This document shows, one piece after another, positions 42,179 to 50,925 of a stretch of 64,000 bases of DNA. The translations under genes and the position numbers were made by a program. The first letter of the stretch is position 1, and the number at the start of each line of letters is the position of its first letter. The stretch spans positions 124,001 through 188,000 of the forward strand of contig CAWJEX010000002.1 in assembly GCA_963841995.1 (NCBI GenBank). The letters are read 5' to 3'. The notes beneath the pieces were generated by a model. It saw only the letters and a program-made list of their open reading frames with translations. It was not told the DNA's origin and searched no databases. The DNA comes from DATDPM01 sp963841995. GTDB taxonomy: Bacteria; Pseudomonadota; Alphaproteobacteria; DATDPM01.

Positions 42179-43543
42179 ATGTCTTCCCCGCGCAAAGAAA
42201 GTTTAGAGAAAATCACGAGCCGCGATCAGCTCGTGGCCTATATCGAATCGGGGTGCAAGCCGAGGGACAAATGGCGCATCGGCACCGAGCACGAGAAATT
42301 CGCGTTCCGGCTTTCCGATCTGAAGCCCCTGCCCTATGAGGGGCGGGACGGCATCGGCGCCATCCTTCGGGCCTTGCGCCGCTTCGGCTGGCTGCCGGTG
42401 GAAGAGGCCGGCAATGTCATTGCGCTGACCCATCCCAACGGCGCTTCGGTGACGCTCGAGCCCGGTGGCCAATTCGAACTTTCCGGTGCGCCGCTCGCAA
42501 CGCTTCACGAAACATGTGAAGAGGTGAGCCACCATCTGATCGAAGTGAAGACGGTGGGCGCCGAGCTCGGTTTCGGCATGATGGGCATCGGGTTTCAGCC
42601 GAAATGGCGGCGCGAGGACATCCCCTGGATGCCGAAGGGCCGGTACAAGATCATGCGCGATTACATGCCGAAGGTGGGCGGCCACGGCCTCGATATGATG
42701 TTGCGCACCTGCACCGTGCAGGTGAATCTGGATTTCGAATCCGAAGCCGACATGATCAAGAAATTCCGGGTCGGCTTGGCGTTGCAGCCCGTCGCCATCG
42801 CCCTCTTCGCCAATTCGCCCTTCTACGAAGGCAAGCCCACCGATTATCTCAGCTATCGAAGCTTCGTCTGGACCGATACCGATCCCGACCGCTGCGGCAT
42901 GCTGCCTTTCGTCTTCGAAGACGGCATGGGATTCGGGCGCTATGTCGATTACATGCTCGATATGCCGATGTATTTCGTCTACCGCGACGGGATCTATATC
43001 GATGCGGCGGGGCAGTCGTTCCGCGATTTCATGGCGGGGAAGCTTCCCGCTTACCCCGAACAACTGCCGACCATCGGCGATTGGGAAGATCATCTGACCA
43101 CGGCCTTTCCCGAAGTCCGGATGAAAAAATTTCTGGAAATGCGTGGTGCCGACGGCGGCCCTTGGGGAAGGCTCTGCGCCCTGCCGGCGTTTTGGACCGG
43201 ACTTCTTTATGACAGCGCTTCTCTCGACGCCGCTTACGACATGATCAAGGATTGGAGTTTCGAAGAACGGACAAGATTACGCGATGAGGCTCCGCGCTTT
43301 GCCCTCAAGACGCAATTCCGCGGCCGGCCCTTGCGCGATCTGGCCCGCGAAGTGCTGGCGATCGCCCGCGCCGGATTGAAGCGCCGGAATCGATACGCCT
43401 ATGGCTGCGATGAATCCTATTTCCTCAATCCGCTCGATGACATCGCGGATTCCGGCGAAACCCCCGCCGAAGATCTGCTCGACCTCTATCGCAGCCGATG
43501 GCGCGGCAATATCGATCACGCCTTTACCGAACTCGCTTATTGA
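42179..43543 (+). CDS. gshA: Glutamate-cysteine ligase (plant/alphaproteobacterial type)
   Basis: A protein of 454 residues, the usual length for this clade. Landmarks are WRIGTEHEKFAF (ATP and metal binding), TLEPGGQFELSGAP, MMGIGFQPKW, YMPKVGGHGLDMMLRTCTVQVNLDF and DGIYIDAAGQSFRDFM. It makes gamma-glutamylcysteine, the first step of glutathione synthesis; gshB is not in the window. Activity in this clade is redox-regulated through cysteines, but I cannot assign regulatory disulfides from this sequence. It is followed by a short chorismate mutase gene in the same direction. Confidence 0.93.
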   Translation: MSSPRKESLEKITSRDQLVAYIESGCKPRDKWRIGTEHEKFAFRLSDLKPLPYEGRDGIGAILRALRRFGWLPVEEAGNVIALTHPNGASVTLEPGGQFELSGAPLATLHETCEEVSHHLIEVKTVGAELGFGMMGIGFQPKWRREDIPWMPKGRYKIMRDYMPKVGGHGLDMMLRTCTVQVNLDFESEADMIKKFRVGLALQPVAIALFANSPFYEGKPTDYLSYRSFVWTDTDPDRCGMLPFVFEDGMGFGRYVDYMLDMPMYFVYRDGIYIDAAGQSFRDFMAGKLPAYPEQLPTIGDWEDHLTTAFPEVRMKKFLEMRGADGGPWGRLCALPAFWTGLLYDSASLDAAYDMIKDWSFEERTRLRDEAPRFALKTQFRGRPLRDLAREVLAIARAGLKRRNRYAYGCDESYFLNPLDDIADSGETPAEDLLDLYRSRWRGNIDHAFTELAY

Positions 43544-43558
43544 GCGGATCGTAATCGG

Positions 43559-43942
43559 ATGAAACAAATGGCGGCCCGCAAAAACAACAAGACTCTGGCG
43601 CGAAAAGCCGCGAGGAAGCGCGCGAACCGAAAGAGCGCGAAGAAAAATGCGAAGAGCTGCCGCAGCCTTGCCGAGATTCGCGATCAGATCGACCGCATCG
43701 ACCGCGCGTTGATGAAACTCGTGGCCGAACGCTCAGGGTTCGTCCGGCGGGCGGCGGAGCTCAAGCTTCGCCGGGAAGATGTTTTCGATCCGGCCCGTGT
43801 GAATGCCGTGATCGCCCTGGCAAGACGTGAGGCCAAGAAGCTTGGCCTCGACCCCAAAGCCGCCGAACAAGCCTTTCGCGCCATGGTCGAGCGTTTCATC
43901 GCCTACGAATATCGCGAATTCGACCGCCGCAAACGCCGCTAA
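43559..43942 (+). CDS. AroQ-type chorismate mutase with a basic N-terminal extension
   Basis: A protein of 127 residues. The C-terminal 90 residues form the all-helical chorismate mutase fold: LAEIRDQIDRIDRALMKLVAERSGFVRRAAELK, with the characteristic Arg, Asp and Lys catalytic positions along helix 1 and the loop. It then runs through PARVNAVIALARREAK. The first 33 residues are almost entirely Lys, Arg and Ala, unusual for this enzyme. It could catalyse chorismate to prephenate or be an isochorismate-pyruvate-lyase-like relative. The start lies 12 bp past the gshA stop. No other aromatic-pathway gene is adjacent. Confidence 0.8.
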   Translation: MKQMAARKNNKTLARKAARKRANRKSAKKNAKSCRSLAEIRDQIDRIDRALMKLVAERSGFVRRAAELKLRREDVFDPARVNAVIALARREAKKLGLDPKAAEQAFRAMVERFIAYEYREFDRRKRR

Positions 43943-44043
43943 TTTCCTAGATTTTCGCCGCTCCCTCCGTTCGGGTAGACGCGCTCAATCGCTCCAGCCT
44001 ATCATCCGATAATCAAACATAACCATCGGCGCGGGAGGGTTTT

Positions 44044-46242
44044 ATGCGCAAGGAAAGCACCGGACGGAAAATGGTTCACGGGGCTTGCCCCCATGATTGT
44101 CCCGATACCTGCGCCATGGAATTTCACGTCGAGGGCGACCGGTTAGTCGAGGTGACCGGCCGCAAGGGCCACCCGTTCACGCGGGGCGGGCTCTGCGTGA
44201 AGCTGAAGGATTTTGCCGATCATCATTACAACCCGGACCGGGTGCTTTCTCCGCTCCGCCGCACCGGGCCCAAGGGCAGCGGCGCCTTCACCCGCATCAC
44301 CTGGGATGAAGCGTTTCACGAAATCAAGACGCGCTGGACGGCGATCATCGACCTCTACGGCCCGCAGGCGATCCTCCCCTACAGCTATCTCGGCCATGAA
44401 GGCCTGATCAACGGCATGACCGCCGGCGATGCGTTCTTCAACAAGCTGGGCGCCACGGTTTCCGAGAAGACCTTTTGCGGCTCCGGCTCGTCGACCGGCT
44501 ATCTGATGACCATGGGTCCGACCGGCGGCATGGATCCGGAAAGCTTCGCCGCCTCGAAATACATCATCATCTGGGCGTGCAACACCATGAGCACAAATCT
44601 CCATCACTGGCCGTTCGTGGCGGAGGCGCAGGCGAAAGGCGCCAAGGTGGTGGTGATCGACCCGCAGCGGATCAGAGCCGCGAAAAAAGCGGACTGGCAC
44701 TTGCAGCCGCGTCCCGGAACCGACGGCGCGCTCATCCTCGGCATGATGCGGGTGATGATCGACGAAAACTTGATCGATCGCGATTACATCGCGAAGGGCT
44801 CGGTCGGCTTCGACGACATGAAGCAGCGAGTCATGGAATGGACGGTCGAAAAAGCCTCGATCATTTCCGGGGTTGCGGCCGACGATATCCGCAAGCTCGC
44901 CCGCGAATACGCGGCGGCCAAGGGGGCCGCGATTCGCATCGGTGTCGGGCTCGAGCGCAATGCCGGCGGGGGCGACACCGTGCGCATGGCCTGCATGCTG
45001 CCGGTGATGACCGGTCAATGGCGTTATCCCGGCGGCGGCATCTTGCAATTCCCGGTCTGGGATTTCGCGGTGAAATGGGACAATGTCTGCCGCCCCGATT
45101 TCATTCCGAAGGACACCCGAGTCATCAATCAACTCAAATTGGGCGCGGCGCTGAATAACGAGCTCGAAGAAAAGCTCGATCCGCCGATCATGTCGCTCTT
45201 CGTTTACAACGCCAATCCGGTGTCGCAAGCCCCCGAGCAGAACAAGATCGTGCGCGGATTAATGCGCGAGGATCTGTTCACGGTGGTAAGCGAGCTCTTC
45301 ATCACCGATACGGCGTCCTATGCCGACATCGTTCTGCCGGCGAGCATGGCTGCGGAAATGATGGATTTGATGTGGTCCTGGGGCCACCATTACCTGACGA
45401 TGAATCTGCAGGCGATCGAGCCGCGTGGTGAATCCCTGCCGAACTACGTGCTGTTCCAGAAACTGGCTCGGCTCATGGGATTCACCGACCGCCAATTCGC
45501 CATGCCGGCGGAGGAAATGATCAAGGACTTCATCGATTGGGACAGCCCGGTGATGAAGGGCATCACCTACGATCTGCTTCACGACAAGGGTTACGCCCAT
45601 TTGACCATCGGCGATCCGATGACGCGCACCCCTCATGCCGAAGGAAAATTCCCGACACCCTCGGGCAAGTTCGAATTCAAGTCGGCGGCCGCTTCCGGCG
45701 GTAATTTCATCGCCCCGCCTTTCCGCCAGGGTTACAACGAGATGCAGCCCGGCGAACCGGTCGATGCGGTGCCGAAATTTATCGCCCCCAACGAATCGCC
45801 GGTTTCCAATGCCAAGCTCGCCAAGCGCTATCCGTTGAATATCATTTCACCGAAGAGCCACGGCTTCCTGAATTCCTGCTACGCCAACGAGCCGCATAAG
45901 ATCCGCGGCCAGGGCGAGCAGTTCATTCTCATTCATCCGGCGGACGCCGTAGCGAGGAACATCACCGATGGCGCACCGGTCCGCGTCTTCAACGAGCGCG
46001 GCGCGTTCGAAGGCGATGCCCTGATCACCGAAGACGTGCTTCAAGGCTGCGTCGTCTCAACGCTCGGTTATTGGAGCAGCTTGAGCCGGTCGGGCAACAC
46101 GGTCAACAGCGTGAGCTCGGACAAATTCTGCAATCTCGGCCACTCGCCGACCTATTCGGACAATCTGGTCGAGGTTTCGCTGACCAATCGCGGTCCGTCG
46201 AAAACCTCCGGCGTCGTGAAAGCGGAGTTGGAGCGAGTTTAA
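44044..46242 (+). CDS. Molybdopterin oxidoreductase with a [4Fe-4S] site (DMSO reductase superfamily)
   Basis: A protein of 732 residues. The N-terminal cluster motif is CPHDCPDTC (Cys at 15, 19 and 23) with the fourth cysteine in GGLCVK, followed by bis-MGD binding regions. The likely molybdenum-ligand loop is EKTFCGSGSSTG near residue 140, where Cys is the best candidate ligand. LFVYNANPVSQAPEQ and DTASYADIVLPA are conserved superfamily segments. There is no twin-arginine signal, so the enzyme is probably cytoplasmic. No electron-transfer or membrane subunits flank it, so the substrate and partner are unknown. GGGAGGG precedes the ATG. Confidence 0.88.
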   Translation: MRKESTGRKMVHGACPHDCPDTCAMEFHVEGDRLVEVTGRKGHPFTRGGLCVKLKDFADHHYNPDRVLSPLRRTGPKGSGAFTRITWDEAFHEIKTRWTAIIDLYGPQAILPYSYLGHEGLINGMTAGDAFFNKLGATVSEKTFCGSGSSTGYLMTMGPTGGMDPESFAASKYIIIWACNTMSTNLHHWPFVAEAQAKGAKVVVIDPQRIRAAKKADWHLQPRPGTDGALILGMMRVMIDENLIDRDYIAKGSVGFDDMKQRVMEWTVEKASIISGVAADDIRKLAREYAAAKGAAIRIGVGLERNAGGGDTVRMACMLPVMTGQWRYPGGGILQFPVWDFAVKWDNVCRPDFIPKDTRVINQLKLGAALNNELEEKLDPPIMSLFVYNANPVSQAPEQNKIVRGLMREDLFTVVSELFITDTASYADIVLPASMAAEMMDLMWSWGHHYLTMNLQAIEPRGESLPNYVLFQKLARLMGFTDRQFAMPAEEMIKDFIDWDSPVMKGITYDLLHDKGYAHLTIGDPMTRTPHAEGKFPTPSGKFEFKSAAASGGNFIAPPFRQGYNEMQPGEPVDAVPKFIAPNESPVSNAKLAKRYPLNIISPKSHGFLNSCYANEPHKIRGQGEQFILIHPADAVARNITDGAPVRVFNERGAFEGDALITEDVLQGCVVSTLGYWSSLSRSGNTVNSVSSDKFCNLGHSPTYSDNLVEVSLTNRGPSKTSGVVKAELERV

Positions 46243-46290
46243 GCCGGGGGTTCCTGCCCGAAGTGAAAGCTGATCAGGCAGATCATTCGT

Positions 46291-46436
46291 CCTCCCCCCT
46301 CGCGGGGGAGGAAGCGAAAACTTGGCTTTGCGAAATCAAAGCCTTGGTTTTCGCAAGCGGGGGGCAATACCTTGATGCGTCGCCGCAACTCTGCGGCACC
46401 CCCCTCCCATCCTCCCCCACAAGGGGGGAGGGGTGT
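46291..46436 (+). repeat. Dispersed intergenic repeat, copy B
   Basis: About 145 bp between the convergent ends of the molybdopterin oxidoreductase gene and tldD. It aligns with the reverse complement of 7451-7594: CCCCCCTCGCGGGGGAGG start, GAAGCGAAAA, GGCTTTGCGAAATCAAAG, CCTTGG, TTTCGCA, then the CCCCCTCCCATCCTCCCCC end with its GGGGGGAGG complement. The two copies share order and spacing but differ in the middle (CAATACCTTGATGCG here versus CAACAATTTGTTGAG). Both could act as bidirectional transcription stops. Confidence 0.75.
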
Positions 46437-46490
46437 TCAAATTCTACGGCATAGTCCGGATAGTCCAGTTCTAACTAAACGGGATGAGTT

Positions 46491-47927
46491 CTAAGCCGCT
46501 TCCGTTCCGCCGACGGTGAGGCTCTTGACCAGGAGTGTCGGCTGGCCGACGCCCACCGGCACATGCTGGCCTTCCTTGCCGCAGGTGCCGATGCCGGGAT
46601 CGAGCTTCAGATCGTTGCCGACCATCTGGATGCCCTTCAGCACTTCGTGCCCGGCGCCAATGAGGGTGGCACCCTTCACCGGCCTTCCCACCTTGCCGTT
46701 CTCGATGAGATAGGCTTCGGACGCCGAGAACACGAATTTGCCCGAGGTGATGTCCACACTCCCGCCGCCGAAATTCACCGCATAGAGCCCGCGCTTCACC
46801 GAAGCGATGATCTCTTCGGGCGAATTCTTGCCCGCCCGCATGTAGGTGTTGGTCATCCGCGGCATGACCGGATGGGCATAGCTTTCGCGCCTGCCATTTC
46901 CGGTCGGACGAACCCCCATCAGCCGCGCATTCATGCGGTCCTGCATGTAACCCACGAGCTTTCCGTCTTCAATGAGGGTGGTGCAGGTGCTCGGCGTGCC
47001 TTCGTCATCGATGGTGAGCGAACCGCGCCGGTCTTGCAGCGTGCCATCGTCGACAACGGTCACACCCTTCGCCGCGATCTGCTCGCCCAAAAGTCCAGCG
47101 AACACCGACGTCTTTTTGCGGTTGAAATCGCCTTCGAGCCCGTGGCCGATCGCTTCATGAAGGAGAATTCCGGGCCAGCCCGGGCCGAGCACCACCGGCA
47201 TTTCGCCGGCCGGCGCATTCACCAATTCGAGATTGACCAGGGCCTGGCGCAGCGCCTCGTCGACCGAATTCTTCCAGTTGCCGGCGTCGAGGAAGCCGTC
47301 ATAGCCGATGCGCCCGCCGGAACCGTAGCTGCCGGTTTCCATGCGCCCGTCCTGTTCGACGACGATCGAGATATTGAGCCTTACGAGTGGCCGGATATCG
47401 CCGACCTCGGCACCGTCGGGCCGGAGGATATGAACCGCTTGCCAGCTTCCCATCAGCGACACCATCACCTGATGCACCCGCGGATCCCGACGCCGCGCAT
47501 AGGCGTCGATTTCGGCAAGGAGGCCCACCTTGGCGGCGAATTCGACGCCGGAAAGCGGATTGCTGTCGGTATAGAGCGTGCGATTGGTGCCAATGGGGCC
47601 GGCATCGAGCCCCACGCCATGAGCCGAGCGGACGGCCTTGACGGTTTCGGAAGCGCGCTTGATCGCCGCTTCGCTGAGTTCGGAAGCATGGGCAAAGCCG
47701 GTGGTTTCGCCGGTGACGGCGCGTAAGCCGAAGCCTTGCGAGGTATCGAAGCTCGCGTTCTTCAGCCGTCCGTCATCGAAAGTGACGCTTTCCGATTGCC
47801 GGTATTCAAGAAACAGTTCGCCGTCATCGGCACCCTTCAGGGCATCTTCGACAGTGTGCTGGACCCGATCGTGGTCGAGCCCGGCCCGTTCGAAAAACAA
47901 ACGCTTGGTTGCGGCGATATCCGCCAT
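46491..47927 (-). CDS. tldD: Metalloprotease TldD
   Basis: A protein of 478 residues, the usual TldD length. The zinc-binding HExxxH is LLHEAIGHGLEGDFN (His257 and His262). Other landmarks are GYMQDRMNARLMG, PVMPRMTNTYM and GGGSVDITSGKFVFSASE. It pairs with TldE/PmbA (20750-22093, elsewhere in the window) to form the peptide-cleaving heterodimer known from CcdA and microcin maturation. The ATG at 47927 has GAGGAG six bases upstream; a GTG one codon earlier is less favourable. It is divergent from the candidate ncRNA and the cytochrome oxidase operon. Confidence 0.92.
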   Translation of the reverse strand: MADIAATKRLFFERAGLDHDRVQHTVEDALKGADDGELFLEYRQSESVTFDDGRLKNASFDTSQGFGLRAVTGETTGFAHASELSEAAIKRASETVKAVRSAHGVGLDAGPIGTNRTLYTDSNPLSGVEFAAKVGLLAEIDAYARRRDPRVHQVMVSLMGSWQAVHILRPDGAEVGDIRPLVRLNISIVVEQDGRMETGSYGSGGRIGYDGFLDAGNWKNSVDEALRQALVNLELVNAPAGEMPVVLGPGWPGILLHEAIGHGLEGDFNRKKTSVFAGLLGEQIAAKGVTVVDDGTLQDRRGSLTIDDEGTPSTCTTLIEDGKLVGYMQDRMNARLMGVRPTGNGRRESYAHPVMPRMTNTYMRAGKNSPEEIIASVKRGLYAVNFGGGSVDITSGKFVFSASEAYLIENGKVGRPVKGATLIGAGHEVLKGIQMVGNDLKLDPGIGTCGKEGQHVPVGVGQPTLLVKSLTVGGTEAA

Positions 47928-47989
47928 CACACGCTCCTCAATTCATTTCCGGCTTATGAAACTCGGCATTCGGGAAGGGATATGGGAAT

Positions 47990-48195
47990 TCGGCTGCCTG
48001 GCTTCGAGGTCCGTTGTTAGGCTCCTGTATGCCAGACCTATACGCCCGTTCATGCAGTGCTGCGGCGAATTGCCGCAGATTGAGCCAAGCAATCAAGGGC
48101 TTGGCCCAATTGCCAATCCGGCCGAACGTAACCCTTAGGTCGCTTATAGACTTGGCGGTATGAACCGGGGCTTAAGCCCGCCCGGCCGTTTTTTT
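47990..48195 (+). ncRNA. Candidate structured non-coding RNA (6S-like?) ending in an intrinsic terminator
   Basis: About 200 bases in the 490-bp gap between tldD and ctaC carry no convincing protein gene but show ordered pairing. A hairpin CTGCGGC / GCCGCAG (48060-48078) is followed by a second GCCAAGC / GCTTGGC (48084-48105). Both lie inside a long-range helix between 48031-48045 and 48142-48156 (mostly paired, with a small internal loop). The transcript would end at a hairpin and seven T residues (48165-48195). A long closed rod with side hairpins and a large internal loop is the general shape of 6S RNA, but I cannot confirm homology. The 5' end is a guess. Confidence 0.45.
48165..48195 (+). 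terminator. Intrinsic terminator
   Basis: An outer stem CCGGG / CCCGG encloses the perfect palindrome GGGCTTAAGCCC, followed by CCG and seven T residues (48189-48195). On the plus strand it is not downstream of any protein gene nearer than 46242 (and that gene is followed by the dispersed repeat), so a local RNA is the natural client. Confidence 0.6.
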
Positions 48196-48298
48196 CGAAG
48201 CTTTCGCGTCTTTCTTCCGGTCCTGCCTGGCCAGTGTCATTTTGCGGTCGAGTCGGTTGAGGCGGGGGGCGGGGATGTGTATGGTTCGGGTTCACAAA

Positions 48299-48327
48299 TT
48301 GACCGGGCAGCCGAACAATAACAATAA
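48299..48327 (+). promoter_or_regulatory. Weak candidate promoter for the cytochrome oxidase operon
   Basis: TTGACC and CAATAA are separated by 17 bases, about 90 bp upstream of the ctaC start. The -35 is good and the -10 is poor. No other -35/-10 pair in 48196-48418 is better, and the rest of that stretch holds nothing recognisable. Confidence 0.28.
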
Positions 48328-48418
48328 GCGGCGCTGCGGGAACGCTACGGTGGATCAAGTGTCGGGGGGATGCCGCGCCGAACCGCCGGGCGGTAACTTT
48401 AATAGGGACTGAAAAAAT

Positions 48419-49288
48419 ATGATTCGAAAGACGGCAATCGCTGCCTTAGCGAGCCTTGCGGGATTGATTCCCGGCCTTGCCTTCGCCCAATCCGTAACCC
48501 AGCCACAGCCTTGGCAAATGAACCTCCAGCCGCCCGGCTCGGAGACGATGGAACGGATCGTCAGTTTCCACAACGAATTGATTTACATCATCACCGTCAT
48601 CACGCTCTTTGTTTTGGCGCTGCTCATCTACATCGTGATTCGCTTCAACGCGAAGAGTAACCCGACGCCGAGCAAGACCTCGCACAACACCGTGCTCGAG
48701 ATTCTATGGACCGTGATTCCGATCATGATCCTGGTCTATATCGCGATCCCGTCCTTCAAGCTCCTGTTCTTCGAAGGACGCTTCCCGGATGCGCAGATGA
48801 CTCTGAAGGTGACCGGCCATCAATGGTTCTGGAGCTACGCTTATCCCGACCAAGGCAATTTCGGTTTCGATTCCCTGGTCAAATGCCGCACCCCCGAGGA
48901 ATGCGCCGGCGATAAGGACGACAAGGGCAACATCCCGATCCGCCTTCTCGACGTGGACAACCCGGTGGTGGTTCCGGTCGATACGGTCGTTCGAATTCAG
49001 ATCGTCTCCGACGATGTGATTCATAGCTGGGCGGTGCCCTCTCTCGGCATCAAGACCGACGCCGTTCCGGGCCGCCTTCAGGAAACCTGGTTCAAGATCG
49101 AGCATGAGGGCCGCTATTACGGCCAATGTTCGCAACTCTGCGGGCAGGATCACGGCTTCATGCCGATCGCCATCGAGGTGGTTTCGAAGGAAGCCTTCGC
49201 CGCTTGGGTAAAAGCCGCGCCGGAGAAATTCAAAGCCCAGAATGAAGAGCCCGTCCCGGCCAAGGAAGTGGCCGAGGTCAATCGCTAA
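48419..49288 (+). CDS. ctaC: Cytochrome c oxidase subunit II
   Basis: A protein of 289 residues. A signal peptide (ends near LAFA) is followed by two membrane helices (about 50-75 and 92-112) and a periplasmic cupredoxin domain. The CuA site is complete: GHQWFWSYAYPD (aromatic patch for electron entry), VIHSWAVPSLG, and GQCSQLCGQDHGFMPI with both cysteines, the glutamate-equivalent backbone ligand region, His and Met. It passes electrons from cytochrome c to subunit I. It is the first gene of a collinear ctaC-ctaD-ctaB-coxF-ctaG-ctaE run, with 30 bp before ctaD. Confidence 0.96.
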   Translation: MIRKTAIAALASLAGLIPGLAFAQSVTQPQPWQMNLQPPGSETMERIVSFHNELIYIITVITLFVLALLIYIVIRFNAKSNPTPSKTSHNTVLEILWTVIPIMILVYIAIPSFKLLFFEGRFPDAQMTLKVTGHQWFWSYAYPDQGNFGFDSLVKCRTPEECAGDKDDKGNIPIRLLDVDNPVVVPVDTVVRIQIVSDDVIHSWAVPSLGIKTDAVPGRLQETWFKIEHEGRYYGQCSQLCGQDHGFMPIAIEVVSKEAFAAWVKAAPEKFKAQNEEPVPAKEVAEVNR

Positions 49289-49318
49289 CCCACGAATTCA
49301 ACGATAAGGACGCGAGCC

Positions 49319-50899
49319 ATGAGTTACGGAAAAGCCGACGCCCACAGCGATCATCCGACCGGTTGGAGACGGTGGCTGTTTTCCACCAGTCACAAGGACA
49401 TCGGCACGATGTACCTGATCTTCGCCGTCGTCGCGGGGCTGATCGGCGGCGCGTTTTCGGTGCTGATCCGAATGGAACTGGCGTATCCGGGTCTGCAGTA
49501 CTTCCACGACACCCAATTCTACAACGTCATTGTCTCGGCTCACGGCCTGCTCATGATCTTCTTCATGATCATGCCGGCGATGATCGGCGGCTTCGGCAAT
49601 TGGTTCGTGCCGCTCATGATCGGCGCGCCCGACATGGCGTTCCCGCGCATGAACAACTTCAGCTTCTGGCTGCTCGTTCCGTCGATCCTGCTGCTGCTCG
49701 GTTCGGCCTTCGTCGGGCAGGGTGCTGGAACCGGCTGGACAATCTACGCACCGCTCTCGACCTCCGGCCATCCCGGCGAGGCCGTGGACATGGTTATTTT
49801 CTCCATCCACCTTGCCGGCGCCTCGTCGATCATGGGCGCGATCAATTTCATCACCACAATCTTCAATATGCGGACACCCGGCATGACGTTGCACAAGATG
49901 CCGCTATTCGTGTGGTCGATTCTGGTGACCGCCTTCTTGCTGCTACTCTCGCTCCCGGTTCTGGCGGGAGGCATCACCATGCTGCTCACCGACCGCAATT
50001 TCGGCACTCACTTCTTCGATCCGGCCGGCGGCGGCGATCCGCTGCTCTTCCAGCACCTGTTCTGGTTCTTCGGCCATCCGGAAGTGTACATCCTGATTCT
50101 TCCCGGCTTCGGCATGATCAGCCAGGTTATCTCCACCTTCTCGCGGAAGCCGGTGTTCGGCTATCTCGGCATGGCTTATGCGATGGTGGCAATCGGCGTT
50201 ATCGGTTTCGTGGTGTGGGCACACCACATGTATGTGGCGGGCATCAGCCTCGACACGAGAGCGTATTTCACCGCGGCAACGATGGTGATCGCGGTGCCGA
50301 CTGGCATCAAAGTATTCAGTTGGATCGCCACCATGTGGGGCGGCTCGCTTCAGTTCAAAACGCCGATGTTGTTCGCCATCGGCTTTATTTTCCTGTTCAC
50401 CGTGGGCGGCGTCACCGGCGTCGTGCTGGCCAATGCCGGCGTCGACGTCGTGCTGCACGACACCTATTACGTCATCGCCCATTTCCACTACGTGCTGTCG
50501 CTGGGCGCGGTGTTCGCGATCTTCGCCGGGTTCTACTACTGGCTGCCCAAGATGTCGGGTCGCCAGTATCCGGAGAAGCTCGGCCAGCTTCATTTCTGGC
50601 TGATGTTCGTCGGCGTGAACATGACGTTCTTCCCGATGCATTTCTTAGGATTAGCCGGCATGCCGCGGCGCATCCCCGATTATCCGGATGCCTTCGCCGG
50701 ATGGAACCTGGTGGCGTCGTACGGCTCCTATATTTCGGCGTTCAGCGTCCTTGTCTTCTTGTTCATGCTCTTCCGCACTTTCACCGCGGGCGAGAAGGCC
50801 GCGGCCAATCCGTGGGGTCCGGGAGCAACGACGCTGGAATGGACGCTGCCTTCGCCGCCGCCGTTCCACACCTATGAAGAGCTGCCGCAGATCAAATAG
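49319..50899 (+). CDS. ctaD: Cytochrome c oxidase subunit I
   Basis: The catalytic heme-copper subunit, 526 residues with 12 helices. Visible landmarks are VSAHGLLMIFFMIMPAMIGGFGNWFVPLMIG (limited here to the heme a His in SAHG), WFFGHPEVYILILPGFG (CuB His and the cross-linked Tyr, with the K/D-channel Glu in HPEVY), WAHHMYV (two CuB histidines) and IAHFHYVLSLG (heme a3 and a histidines). It reduces oxygen to water and pumps protons. AAGGA precedes the ATG by ten bases. A long open frame in another phase inside this gene is a shadow caused by codon bias. Confidence 0.97.
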   Translation: MSYGKADAHSDHPTGWRRWLFSTSHKDIGTMYLIFAVVAGLIGGAFSVLIRMELAYPGLQYFHDTQFYNVIVSAHGLLMIFFMIMPAMIGGFGNWFVPLMIGAPDMAFPRMNNFSFWLLVPSILLLLGSAFVGQGAGTGWTIYAPLSTSGHPGEAVDMVIFSIHLAGASSIMGAINFITTIFNMRTPGMTLHKMPLFVWSILVTAFLLLLSLPVLAGGITMLLTDRNFGTHFFDPAGGGDPLLFQHLFWFFGHPEVYILILPGFGMISQVISTFSRKPVFGYLGMAYAMVAIGVIGFVVWAHHMYVAGISLDTRAYFTAATMVIAVPTGIKVFSWIATMWGGSLQFKTPMLFAIGFIFLFTVGGVTGVVLANAGVDVVLHDTYYVIAHFHYVLSLGAVFAIFAGFYYWLPKMSGRQYPEKLGQLHFWLMFVGVNMTFFPMHFLGLAGMPRRIPDYPDAFAGWNLVASYGSYISAFSVLVFLFMLFRTFTAGEKAAANPWGPGATTLEWTLPSPPPFHTYEELPQIK

Positions 50900-50925
50900 G
50901 GCTGCGGAGCTAAGAGAAGGAGACG

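Noticed and set aside
49363..50877. A 504-codon open frame inside ctaD in another phase
   Set aside because: It lies wholly within a strongly conserved gene, has low-complexity Arg/His-rich composition and no recognisable domain.
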